From an uncultured Campylobacter sp. (GTDB lineage: Bacteria > Campylobacterota > Campylobacteria > Campylobacterales > Campylobacteraceae), in contig CAMUNZ010000005.1 of assembly GCA_947090385.1 (NCBI GenBank), positions 1 through 34,064 of the forward strand: 34,064 bases of DNA. Reading direction: 5' to 3'. A program made the translations under genes and the position numbers. A model generated the notes under the pieces. The model saw only the letters and a list, made by a program, of their open reading frames with translations, had not been told where the DNA came from and searched no databases. Positions 1 to 6,980 of this stretch are shown piece after piece; within the stretch, counting starts at the first letter, position 1, and each line of letters begins with the position of its first letter.

Positions 1-1194
1 ATAAAAGAAGTGCGAAAAGATGGCGACGAGGCACTAAAAAGACAAATTGAAAAGTTTGATAAATGGATTGTAAAAGATGATCTTTTAATTTCACAAAGCA
101 AGATGCAAAAAGCGTATGAAAATATAAACTTTGATTTAAAAAAAGTTTTACAAATTGCTTTTGATCGCATAAAATTTTATCACGAAAAACAGCTTGAAAA
201 ATCTTGGTTTTTTTGTGAAGAAAATGGCACTATTTTAGGGCAAAAAATAGAACCAGTAAATAGGGCAGGTCTTTATATCCCAGGAGGAAAAGCGGCTTAT
301 CCTAGCTCACTTTTGATGAATGCAGTTCCAGCCATAGTTGCCGGAGTAAAAGAAATTTGTGTTTGTACTCCTGCTATCAAAGGCGATTTAAACGAGCTTT
401 TGCTTGCTACTTTGCATATTTTAGGCATTAAAGAAGCTTATAAAGTTGGCGGTGCAAGTGCGATTGCAGCCATGGCATATGGCACAAAAACTATAAAAAA
501 AGTCGATGTTATAACGGGTCCTGGAAATATTTTTGTAGCAACTGCTAAAAAAATGGTTTTTGGCGATGTAAATATCGACATGATAGCAGGACCAAGCGAA
601 ATCGGGATAATCGCCGATAATTTCGCAAATCCTCGTCATATCGCTATAGATTTGCTTTCGCAAGCCGAACACGATGAAATTGCAAGTAGTTTTTTGATTA
701 CGACGGATGAAGATTTTGCAAATCGTGTAAAAAATGAGATTAATGAAATTTTACCGACGCTTTTAAGATTTGATATCGCTAAAAAAAGCATACAAAATCG
801 CTGTTGCATTATAATTTCGCGAAATTTAAATGAAGCGATAGATTTGATGAATGATTTAGCCGTCGAGCATTTAGAGCTTGCGATAAATAATGCTTTTGAG
901 TTTTTACCGAAGATAAAAAACGCCGGTGCGATATTTTTAGGCATAAATACGCCTGAAGCCATGGGAGATTATCTGGCTGGTCCAAATCACACTTTACCAA
1001 CTGGTGGAAGCGCGAAATTTTTCTCGCCTTTATCTGTAAATAATTTTATAAAAAAATCGTCGATTATATCCATAAGCGATAACGCCATAAATGAACTTGG
1101 AAAATTTTGTATGGATTTAGCTGATGCAGAAGGTTTAGGAGCGCATAAACTTTCGGTTGAAAATAGGATAAGAAATAATGGAAATTTTGCTTGA
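1..1194 (+). CDS. hisD: Histidinol dehydrogenase (5' end outside window)
   Basis: HisD oxidises L-histidinol to L-histidine in two NAD-dependent steps, the last reactions of histidine synthesis, in the cytosol. The reading frame is open from base 1, and the first codons (IKEVRKDGDEAL) match an internal N-terminal part of the family, so the true start lies upstream. The zinc-site segment SQAEHDEIA, the catalytic Glu-His pair in AVEHLEL, the Asp/His segment GDYLAGPNH and the C-terminal ligand segment GLGAHKLSVENR are all visible. About 397 codons remain of a family that usually has about 430. The 3' end overlaps ung by 17 bases, which suggests co-transcription. More his genes may lie to the left, but that cannot be seen here. 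Confidence 0.96.
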   Translation: MKEVRKDGDEALKRQIEKFDKWIVKDDLLISQSKMQKAYENINFDLKKVLQIAFDRIKFYHEKQLEKSWFFCEENGTILGQKIEPVNRAGLYIPGGKAAYPSSLLMNAVPAIVAGVKEICVCTPAIKGDLNELLLATLHILGIKEAYKVGGASAIAAMAYGTKTIKKVDVITGPGNIFVATAKKMVFGDVNIDMIAGPSEIGIIADNFANPRHIAIDLLSQAEHDEIASSFLITTDEDFANRVKNEINEILPTLLRFDIAKKSIQNRCCIIISRNLNEAIDLMNDLAVEHLELAINNAFEFLPKIKNAGAIFLGINTPEAMGDYLAGPNHTLPTGGSAKFFSPLSVNNFIKKSSIISISDNAINELGKFCMDLADAEGLGAHKLSVENRIRNNGNFA

Positions 1195-1870
1195 AAATGT
1201 AAAAATAGAAAATTCTTGGAAAAATGTTTTAAAAGATGAGTTTTTAAATCCATATTTTTTGGAGATTAAGCGAAATTTGTTAAATGCTAAACGAAATTTT
1301 GTAGTTTATCCGCCTTCGAATTTGATTTTTAATGCTTTTAATTTAACGCCTTTTGATAATGTTAAAGTCGTGATTTTGGGGCAAGATCCTTATCACGGCG
1401 AAAATCAAGCCATGGGGCTTAGCTTTTCTGTGCCAAAAGGAGTTAAAATTCCGCCAAGTTTGCAAAATATTTTTAAAGAGATAAAAGACGATTTAGGAAT
1501 TATCGAGCCATTAAATGGGGATTTGACGTATTGGGCAAATCAGGGCGTTTTGCTTTTAAATTCGAGTTTAAGCGTAAATGCACATCAGCCAAATTCGCAT
1601 TTTAATTTTGGTTGGCAAATTTTTACTGATGCTGTTATAAAAAAACTTAGCGATAAAGGCGATATTATATTTTTGCTTTGGGGAAATTATGCAAAAGCAA
1701 AGATGAATTTAATAGACTTAAAAAGAAATTTTGTCCTAACGGCTTCTCATCCAAGCCCATTTTCTGTAAGTGGATTTTTGGGCTGCAAACATTTTTCAAA
1801 AACAAATGAAATTTTAAAAAATTTAGGTTTAGAAATCATAGATTGGGATTTAAATAATTACTCTAAATAA
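1178..1870 (+). CDS. ung: Uracil-DNA glycosylase (family 1 UNG)
   Basis: It removes uracil from DNA and so starts base-excision repair of deaminated cytosine. The 230-residue length is normal for family 1. The water-activating motif GQDPYHG is at residues 68-74, with the catalytic Asp at 70. The Leu-loop motif HPSPFS begins at His191. An AGGA at 1165-1168 lies 9 bases before the ATG, inside the hisD coding sequence. The gene overlaps hisD by 17 bases at its start. Its last 13 bases overlap the convergent cytochrome c gene, so no terminator separates the two. The call is secure; only the start could move slightly. Confidence 0.97.
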   Translation: MEILLENVKIENSWKNVLKDEFLNPYFLEIKRNLLNAKRNFVVYPPSNLIFNAFNLTPFDNVKVVILGQDPYHGENQAMGLSFSVPKGVKIPPSLQNIFKEIKDDLGIIEPLNGDLTYWANQGVLLLNSSLSVNAHQPNSHFNFGWQIFTDAVIKKLSDKGDIIFLLWGNYAKAKMNLIDLKRNFVLTASHPSPFSVSGFLGCKHFSKTNEILKNLGLEIIDWDLNNYSK

Positions 1871-2217
1871 ATCCCTTGTTTTGTAGGTGTTTTTAAAATT
1901 TCTTCATCTTCTTTTTTATCATTTAGCGAATTTTCACCCTTTAAAAATTTTATAATCTCTTTTAAATCGGCGTTTGATATTTTTCTTGCTTCTACGCTCA
2001 TTATCATCTTTCCACTTCCGCCAAAATTTCCACTTCTGTAAGCTTTTACTCTATCTTGTATATTTAAGGCTGAAAGTTTTATAAGCGGTGAAGTTTTGCT
2101 AAATGCTACTTTTTCGCCATTTTTTCCGTGGCAGCTGCTACATTTTTTTATGTAAATTTCTTGTCCGTTAGAGAACAAAAATGATAAAAAGATAAAAAAA
2201 GTAAAAAGATATTTCAA
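1858..2217 (-). CDS. Small periplasmic monohaem c-type cytochrome
   Basis: The 119-residue protein has a hydrophobic N-terminal segment (residues 1-17) that fits a signal peptide. One haem-binding motif, CSSCH, is at residues 26-30. Met71 or Met73 is a possible distal ligand. This is the layout of class I cytochromes c553/cytochrome cL that carry electrons in the periplasm. The C-terminal 25 residues are charged (Lys/Glu/Asp rich) and look like a tail outside the haem fold. The start is TTG at 2215-2217, supported by AAGGA six bases upstream on the minus strand; no ATG sits nearby. It converges on ung with a 13-base overlap. The electron partner is unknown: no oxidase or reductase gene adjoins it. 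Confidence 0.88.
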   Translation of the reverse strand: MKYLFTFFIFLSFLFSNGQEIYIKKCSSCHGKNGEKVAFSKTSPLIKLSALNIQDRVKAYRSGNFGGSGKMIMSVEARKISNADLKEIIKFLKGENSLNDKKEDEEILKTPTKQGIYLE

Positions 2218-2233
2218 GAAATTTCCTTAAAAG

Positions 2234-2280
2234 TTTTTGATTTTTATAAAAATTTAAAGAATTTGCATAAAAATCAAAAA
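2234..2280. repeat. Perfect 14-bp inverted repeat between porin terminator and cytochrome c gene
   Basis: Bases 2234-2247 (TTTTTGATTTTTAT) are the exact reverse complement of 2267-2280, with 19 bases between. A further AAATT/AATTT pairing is possible inside the loop. The right arm doubles as the T-tract of the porin terminator. The element ends 17 bases before the cytochrome c start codon. It could be a second terminator hairpin, a 5' leader structure of the cytochrome mRNA, or a protein-binding dyad. Confidence 0.7.
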
Positions 2281-2300
2281 AGCGGAAGCTTTCGCTTCCG
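2275..2300 (-). terminator. Rho-independent terminator of the porin gene
   Basis: A perfect 7-bp stem (2283-2289 CGGAAGC with 2294-2300 GCTTCCG) closes a 4-base loop. It is the most GC-rich element for hundreds of bases. Read on the minus strand it lies 8 bases after the porin stop and runs into a T-rich tract (complement of 2275-2281 and beyond). Position, stem and T-tract agree. Confidence 0.88.
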
Positions 2301-2308
2301 TCAAAGTC

Positions 2309-3487
2309 TTAGAATGAGTATTTAGCTTCTAGTCTAAATTCGTTATTTTTAGTTTTTTCTCCATCTTCTTTCAATTCAGCCATTGAATAGTAAGAAGAGA
2401 AAGTTAGACTATCATCATATTTATATTTAACTCTTGGAACGATTTCTTTAACTTTTAAGCTTTTATCTTCAAATTTGCCTTGTGCATAATCTACACCGAT
2501 TCTTACAAGACCGTTGATTGTATATCCAGCTACTCCGTATATATAAGCGTTGTCGCCTGTATATAGCGAATAATTGTCACCAATTTGCTCACCAGCTGCT
2601 AGCAACTGACCTTTATCTTCAAATGATGCAAGAGAATTTTTACCTTTATCTGTTGAATAATTTACATAACCAACAGCAGCGTCAAAGCCATAAAGCTCTG
2701 TGTTTAACTCTGTAGCCCAGAATAATCCATCATCAACTGTGCCTTTGAAAAATTTGTTATCAAATTTAGTAAAAGATGCTTGACCTACAAAGCCAAATTT
2801 TACATCGTCATTTACAGCAAAATCAAGATTAAATTGACCGCCTAAAAGATCTGTTACATCTTCAAGTTTTGCGTACCATAGTTGGAAAGATACAGGATCA
2901 AATGAACCCATAGCAGCTACACCATATAAATCGTGATCCATTACATGTTTTTTATCTTTTGGATTAACAAGTTTTTTTGTACCTATATCACCATCAGCTT
3001 CTAATGAATCCATCCACAAAGCAGCAAGTGTAAGACCTGGGATATCTGAGTTAAGTACTTTTAAACCTGTTCCTAGCATATCATCAGTCCAGAAAGCTCC
3101 TACAGCTTGTCGTCCAGCTAAAACTGTAGTGTTACCTACTGAGTAGCCTAGATAGAAGTTATCGATAGCTAAATTTGCAGCACCTTTATCAACTCTTGTT
3201 TCTGTGTTGCCATCTTTATTATTTGCTATATCGTTTGCACTGTAATCAAGACCTAAAACTGCAAAGAAGTTGTCGTCGATTGTAATTTTTGAATCCAAAA
3301 CAGCTCTAAAATTATATTTTGTATCAGCAGTTTCACCATCTTTTTGATGATCGTTTGTATATCTAACTCTTAAAAAACCATTTATATCTACATTTTTGAT
3401 GGCTTCATCAAGTGGTTTTGCAGAAGCAACAGAGCTAAGAGCACCAGCCGCAATAAGAGCAGCTAAACTTAATTTTACTAATTTCAT
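2309..3487 (-). CDS. Major outer membrane protein-type porin
   Basis: This is an outer-membrane beta-barrel porin of the Campylobacter MOMP family, the general diffusion pore of these bacteria. Residues 1-23 form a signal peptide (MKLVKLSL start, cleavage expected after ASA). The mature start, with DEAIKNVDINGFLRVRYTN, resembles the first strand of Campylobacter PorA. The rest is the alternating, Gly/aromatic-rich pattern of a barrel. The protein ends in Phe (KYSF), the usual outer-membrane assembly signal. At 392 residues it is slightly shorter than C. jejuni PorA. A strong Shine-Dalgarno (AAGGAG) lies 7 bases before the ATG. It is a single-gene unit with its own promoter and terminator, as expected for an abundant protein. 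Confidence 0.93.
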   Translation of the reverse strand: MKLVKLSLAALIAAGALSSVASAKPLDEAIKNVDINGFLRVRYTNDHQKDGETADTKYNFRAVLDSKITIDDNFFAVLGLDYSANDIANNKDGNTETRVDKGAANLAIDNFYLGYSVGNTTVLAGRQAVGAFWTDDMLGTGLKVLNSDIPGLTLAALWMDSLEADGDIGTKKLVNPKDKKHVMDHDLYGVAAMGSFDPVSFQLWYAKLEDVTDLLGGQFNLDFAVNDDVKFGFVGQASFTKFDNKFFKGTVDDGLFWATELNTELYGFDAAVGYVNYSTDKGKNSLASFEDKGQLLAAGEQIGDNYSLYTGDNAYIYGVAGYTINGLVRIGVDYAQGKFEDKSLKVKEIVPRVKYKYDDSLTFSSYYSMAELKEDGEKTKNNEFRLEAKYSF

Positions 3488-3518
3488 AGTAAGACTCCTT
3501 TAAAAAATTGTGGATGCC

Positions 3519-3524
3519 ATTCTA
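3519..3524 (-). promoter_or_regulatory. Likely -10 box of the porin promoter
   Basis: On the minus strand TAGAAT is preceded by GT and by a T-rich stretch. This is the form of Campylobacter sigma-70 promoters, which have a -10 and an upstream periodic T-rich region instead of a clear -35. It lies 32 bases before the porin ATG, leaving room for a short leader with AAGGAG. Assigned by eye. Confidence 0.5.
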
Positions 3525-3568
3525 ACGAAAAAAATATTTTTGTAAGCTTAAGCGTGTATAAAAAATAA

Positions 3569-3605
3569 AAAATTTCCCAGTAGGTTTGAAATACTGAGAA
3601 ATTTT
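3569..3605. repeat. Hairpin upstream of the porin promoter
   Basis: AAAATTTC-C-CAGTA (3569-3582) pairs with TACTG-A-GAAATTTT (3592-3605), giving 13 pairs around one C/A mismatch and a 9-base loop. On the minus strand the stem is followed by a T-rich run (complement of 3560-3570), as in a terminator. No annotated minus-strand gene lies upstream of it, so it may end a short unannotated transcript or act as a DNA-binding site. Confidence 0.55.
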
Positions 3606-3664
3606 AATGTTTAAAAGGAGTTTTACAAATTTAAAAAAATGTTGATGAAATTATAGTTTTTTTA

Positions 3665-3681
3665 GGTTAATCATTGGTTAA
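3665..3681. promoter_or_regulatory. Two GGTTAA direct repeats 11 bp apart
   Basis: GGTTAA occurs at 3665-3670 and again at 3676-3681, one DNA turn apart. Tandem hexamers at this spacing are the usual binding pattern of OmpR/PhoB-type response regulators. They lie in the divergent gap between the porin and the PepSY gene cluster, upstream of the latter's likely -10. The regulator is unknown. Confidence 0.4.
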
Positions 3682-3702
3682 GATTGTGATATTTAAATAA
3701 AA

Positions 3703-3723
3703 TTTGATAATGCGTATTAAAAT
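3703..3723. promoter_or_regulatory. Fur-like box over the promoter of the PepSY gene cluster
   Basis: The stretch contains TGATAAT, a perfect left half of the 7-1-7 Fur pattern (TGATAAT-n-ATTATCA). The right half matches at 4 of 7 positions, 11 of 14 in all. Its end overlaps a TAAAAT -10 candidate at 3718-3723, about 33 bases before the first ATG, so bound Fur would block transcription. AT-rich DNA gives such matches by chance, so confidence is modest. Confidence 0.4.
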
Positions 3724-3755
3724 GCGAAAAAATTTTTTAAAAGTAAAGTGTGAAA

Positions 3756-3980
3756 ATGGAATTTTGGCTTAGAAGTTTTATAGGTATTTGTGTTGGGCAT
3801 TTTTTTGTTAGATCTTTTATTTTTGCCCCATTTTGGGTTTTAAATGATGCTGTCTTTAATCTTTTGTTTATATTTTTGTCGATTTTGTGGCTTATTTTTG
3901 CTTATGTTTGTGATATAAAATTTGTAGTTTTAGCTGGAGTTTTAGGAATTTGCGCGGTTATTTTGGGAGTTTTATTATGA
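3756..3980 (+). CDS. Small membrane protein, first gene of the PepSY cluster (possibly DUF3649-like)
   Basis: The 74-residue protein is almost entirely hydrophobic, with two or three membrane helices (residues about 5-22, 27-50 and 53-72) and few charges. The start is taken as ATG 3756. A GTG at 3750 is possible, but an AAAG at 3745-3748 fits the ATG better. Its stop overlaps the start of the PepSY gene as ATGA, so the two are translationally coupled. In proteobacterial iron-uptake clusters, PepSY proteins are often accompanied by short membrane proteins of the DUF3649 and DUF3325 families. The place and size fit DUF3649, but I cannot confirm the family from the sequence. Function unknown. 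Confidence 0.75.
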   Translation: MEFWLRSFIGICVGHFFVRSFIFAPFWVLNDAVFNLLFIFLSILWLIFAYVCDIKFVVLAGVLGICAVILGVLL

Positions 3981-5341
3981 GAAATTTAATAAAATTTCAC
4001 AAAATTTTTGGGCTTTTTGTGGCTTATATAGGATTTTTTTTCTTTTTTAGCGGGGCTTTGGGATATTATAAAGATGAAATTTCTACTTTTATGCAACCAA
4101 AAATTTATAAACTAGATTACAAAAATAGTGATTATATAAAAATCGCTTTTGAGTTTTTGCAAAAAAATCATCCAAATGATGCAAGATGGATTATTTATCC
4201 GCCAAATTTTATAAATCCTTATATAAAGGTTATTTCTCAAAAAGAGATTACAAATGAAAAGATAAAAAAATTAAAATTTGTCGCTTTAAATCCGCAAAAT
4301 GGCGAAATTATAGATTTAGATAAAAATTTTGGTGGAAAATTTTTAGCCGAACTTCATTTTAAACTTTGGTATTTGTCAAAAAATTTATCTGGCAAAATTG
4401 TCGCGTATTTTGGAATTTTCATGCTTTTCGTGATAATTATTGGAATTTTGATACATAATAGAATTTTTAAAGATTTTTTTAAATTAAAAAATAAAACTTT
4501 TTGGTTTGATATGCATATTTTAATGGGCGTAAGCGGATTTATTATATTTGTTTTACTTATTTTTTCTGGGCTTTACATAGCGCAAAAAGATATTTTAAAA
4601 GGTAAAGTTGATTCAAAAATAAAAACTTTTCATAGCATAAACACAGATTTTATCCCACAAATTTCTGATGTAAAAGAGATAATTGCAAAAAATTCTAAAG
4701 ATAGAGAAATTTTAAGCGTTGAGATTAAAAAAACAGATTTAACTATAAATTTTAATAACAAAAATCCGTTTGAAAGCGCCGGAAAAGGAAATTATGTCTA
4801 TGAAATTTATGATTTTAATGGAAGTATGATAAAAAAATCAAAACCGCAAAAAATGGATTATTCTAAATATGTTGTGAATTTCATGAAAATTTATCATAAA
4901 AAAATTTTTGGTGGTGAAGCTGTGAAATTTATGTTTTTTATATTTGGAATTTTTGGGGCTTTGATGTGTTTTAGCGGAGTTTATTTATGGTACAAAAAAA
5001 ATCATTCAAATTTAGTTAAAAATATTGCAAAAACTGCAAATATTTCAATTTTTATTGGACTTTTTAGCGGACTTGGATTTTATCTTTTGTCAAATCAATT
5101 ATCTTTCAAAAATGAAACGGATATGTTTTTTGCGGGAATTTTGCTTATGTTTTTGATATCGTTTTTAAAAAATGGTTATAAAATCGCTTCGATTTTTACT
5201 TCTGTTTTATTTATGATTTTGTTTATTTTGGTGGCTTTAAAAGGTGGATTTGAAAATTTTGCTGTTTTAGAAATCGAAATTTTTATTTTGATTGTGGCTT
5301 TTGGTTTTGGAATTTTTGCATTAAAAAGAGTTGAGAAATGA
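3977..5341 (+). CDS. PepSY-TM family inner-membrane protein (possible haem-containing ferric reductase)
   Basis: The 454-residue protein has about eight membrane helices and a periplasmic part between helices 1 and 2. Four histidines sit where the PepSY-TM family places them: His8 (FHKIFGLF), His127 (ELHFKLW), His180 (DMHILMGVSG) and His307 (YHKKIFGG). Glycine-rich helices (FSGALGYY, FSGLYIA, FSGVYLWYK) follow the first, third and fourth. Pseudomonas FoxB, a family member, is reported to be a haem-binding inner-membrane reductase for ferric siderophores, so an iron-reducing role is a reasonable inference. ATG 3977 is chosen over the earlier TTG 3950 because GGGAG lies 7 bases before it and it overlaps the preceding stop. 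The last four helices extend beyond the PepSY core. Confidence 0.85.
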   Translation: MRNLIKFHKIFGLFVAYIGFFFFFSGALGYYKDEISTFMQPKIYKLDYKNSDYIKIAFEFLQKNHPNDARWIIYPPNFINPYIKVISQKEITNEKIKKLKFVALNPQNGEIIDLDKNFGGKFLAELHFKLWYLSKNLSGKIVAYFGIFMLFVIIIGILIHNRIFKDFFKLKNKTFWFDMHILMGVSGFIIFVLLIFSGLYIAQKDILKGKVDSKIKTFHSINTDFIPQISDVKEIIAKNSKDREILSVEIKKTDLTINFNNKNPFESAGKGNYVYEIYDFNGSMIKKSKPQKMDYSKYVVNFMKIYHKKIFGGEAVKFMFFIFGIFGALMCFSGVYLWYKKNHSNLVKNIAKTANISIFIGLFSGLGFYLLSNQLSFKNETDMFFAGILLMFLISFLKNGYKIASIFTSVLFMILFILVALKGGFENFAVLEIEIFILIVAFGFGIFALKRVEK

Positions 5342-5556
5342 TTTGCTCTATTTTTGGAATTTTATCTGTTGTATTTTTTTATATTTCGCAAAAAGATAGA
5401 AATTTTCTATCTTTTTGCATTTTGTTTTTGCTTGTTGCTTTTTATTTTATATTTTTTGGCGATGAAAAAATTTTTAGTTTAGTTTGGTTCGCTTTTTCTG
5501 CCGGATTAACTCAAATTTTTATAACTTTTTTGAAATTTAAAAATTTTTTAAAGTAG
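5338..5556 (+). CDS. Small membrane protein, third gene of the PepSY cluster (possibly DUF3325-like)
   Basis: The 72-residue protein has two or three hydrophobic helices, with a short charged turn (SQKDRN) after the first. Its ATG overlaps the PepSY stop as ATGA, so it belongs to the same transcript. DUF3325 proteins follow PepSY proteins in many proteobacterial iron-uptake clusters and are of similar build, with a charged turn after helix 1. This resemblance is by layout, not by a recognised motif. It is the last gene before the convergent dnaB, which ends 12 bases away. Confidence 0.72.
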   Translation: MICSIFGILSVVFFYISQKDRNFLSFCILFLLVAFYFIFFGDEKIFSLVWFAFSAGLTQIFITFLKFKNFLK

Positions 5557-5564
5557 AAAAATTT
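5541..5564. terminator. Weak AT-only hairpin between convergent genes
   Basis: AAATTTTT (5541-5548) pairs with AAAAATTT (5557-5564) across an 8-base loop that contains the stop of the small membrane gene. It lies between convergent ends and could end transcription in both directions. The stem has no GC pair, so it may be chance in this AT-rich DNA. Confidence 0.3.
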
Positions 5565-5567
5565 GTT

Positions 5568-6980
5568 TTACATAGGTTCTGGCATGTGAATTTCAGGCTC
5601 TTCATTTGTGTATATTTGTGGTGAATTTTCTGTAAATTTTGTAAATTTTTTTAAATATTTTACTTTTACCGTTCCAAGTTCGCCATTTCTATTTTTGCCA
5701 ACTATAATTTCAGCTTCATCGTCGATTTTATTTTTTTGTGCTTCAAAATCTGCTGGATTGTAAGTATTGTTTTGTTTTGCTTGTTCTTCTTTTTCTTTTA
5801 TCTCTTGTTCTAAATAAACTGCGCTTCTATAAACAAAAAGTATCAAATCGGCGTCTTGTTCTATCGCGCCACTTTCTCTTAAATCGCTTAAAAGCGGTCT
5901 TTTGTTTGTTCTATTTTCAAGGCTTCTATTAAGTTGCGCCAATGCGATTATAGGGATTGAAATTTCTCTTGCTAAAAGTTTCAATCCTCTAGAAATTTCT
6001 GCTATTTGTAAATGCCTTTCGCTAAAATTGCTAGTACTTGTCATAAGCCCGATATAATCAATCACACAAAGTTCGATATCGTGATTTGCTGTTTTTAATT
6101 TTCTAAGATAAGTTTTTATTTGATTTATATTTATATATCCGCCGTCATAAACAAAAAGCTTCATTTGTGCAAAATCATTACAAGCGTCGCTAAAACGCTC
6201 CATGTCGTTATCATCCATTTTGCCTGTCATTATATTTGAAAGTGGGATTAAAGTTTTTAAACTAACCATTCGCATCAAAATTTGATCTCCTGGCATTTCA
6301 AGACTAAAAAATACAACTCCTTTTCCTTGTTCTAGATTTTTTAAAATTATATTTAAAGCAAGTGCGGTTTTTCCCATGCCAGGCCTTGCTGCGATTATTA
6401 TCAAATCTCCTTGTTTAAAACCTTTTGTGTATTCGTTTAAATATCTAAATCCAGTATCAAGTCCGATTATATCTTGTTCATCTTTTTCTTTTTGTTTTTT
6501 AATCTCTTGCGTCATTTCGATTATAATCTGTCTTATATCTTTCATAACGCCATTTTTTCCGTTATCAACCAAAGAGTATAATTTTTGAGATATTTCATCT
6601 ATTATATTTTTAGCGCTATTATCTTCACTAACTTTTCCTTGCACATCTTGAGCGATTTTTATAAGAGATCTTTTGATCGATTTTTCTTTTAACTCGTCTG
6701 CATATTTTGTGATATCTATAATTGGGCTAATCGCTAAAATATCACTAAAAATTTGCTCGTCGTATTTATTTCCTAATCTTTTTGCTACAAATACTTTATC
6801 GACAGGTTCGTCGCGATTTAAGCATTCGAGCATTGCGCTATAAATATCTTGATTATGTTTATAATAAAAATCGCTTGGATTTATAATCGTGCAAATTTCA
6901 TCAATTGCTTCTTGGTTGTATAAAATCGAGCTTAATATGGATTGTTCTAAATCTAAATCATAAAACATTATTTCATTCAT
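5568..6980 (-). CDS. dnaB: Replicative DNA helicase DnaB
   Basis: DnaB is the hexameric 5'-3' helicase that unwinds DNA at the replication fork and works with primase. The 470-residue protein has the N-terminal helical domain (about 5-105), a linker and a RecA-like motor. The Walker A ARPGMGKTA is at residues 198-206, followed by FFSLEMPGDQ, a Walker B in ELCVIDYIGLM, and late motifs LAQLNRS and DLRESGAIEQDADLI. The ATG at 6978-6980 is used and overlaps the ispG stop by 8 bases. A second in-frame ATG four codons later is also possible, as neither has a strong ribosome site. Co-transcription with ispG is likely. Confidence 0.97.
   Translation of the reverse strand: MNEIMFYDLDLEQSILSSILYNQEAIDEICTIINPSDFYYKHNQDIYSAMLECLNRDEPVDKVFVAKRLGNKYDEQIFSDILAISPIIDITKYADELKEKSIKRSLIKIAQDVQGKVSEDNSAKNIIDEISQKLYSLVDNGKNGVMKDIRQIIIEMTQEIKKQKEKDEQDIIGLDTGFRYLNEYTKGFKQGDLIIIAARPGMGKTALALNIILKNLEQGKGVVFFSLEMPGDQILMRMVSLKTLIPLSNIMTGKMDDNDMERFSDACNDFAQMKLFVYDGGYININQIKTYLRKLKTANHDIELCVIDYIGLMTSTSNFSERHLQIAEISRGLKLLAREISIPIIALAQLNRSLENRTNKRPLLSDLRESGAIEQDADLILFVYRSAVYLEQEIKEKEEQAKQNNTYNPADFEAQKNKIDDEAEIIVGKNRNGELGTVKVKYLKKFTKFTENSPQIYTNEEPEIHMPEPM

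Noticed and set aside
2518..2715. 65-codon plus-strand frame opposite the porin gene
   Set aside because: Gln/Leu-rich shadow of the porin codons, with no independent support.
3604..3660. AAAAGGAG at 3610-3617 as the ribosome site of a tiny gene
   Set aside because: No start codon lies at a usable distance. The nearby ATG frames end within about a dozen codons.
3950..3976. TTG start that would extend the PepSY protein by nine residues
   Set aside because: ATG 3977 has a GGGAG at correct spacing and forms the ATGA overlap seen elsewhere in this operon.
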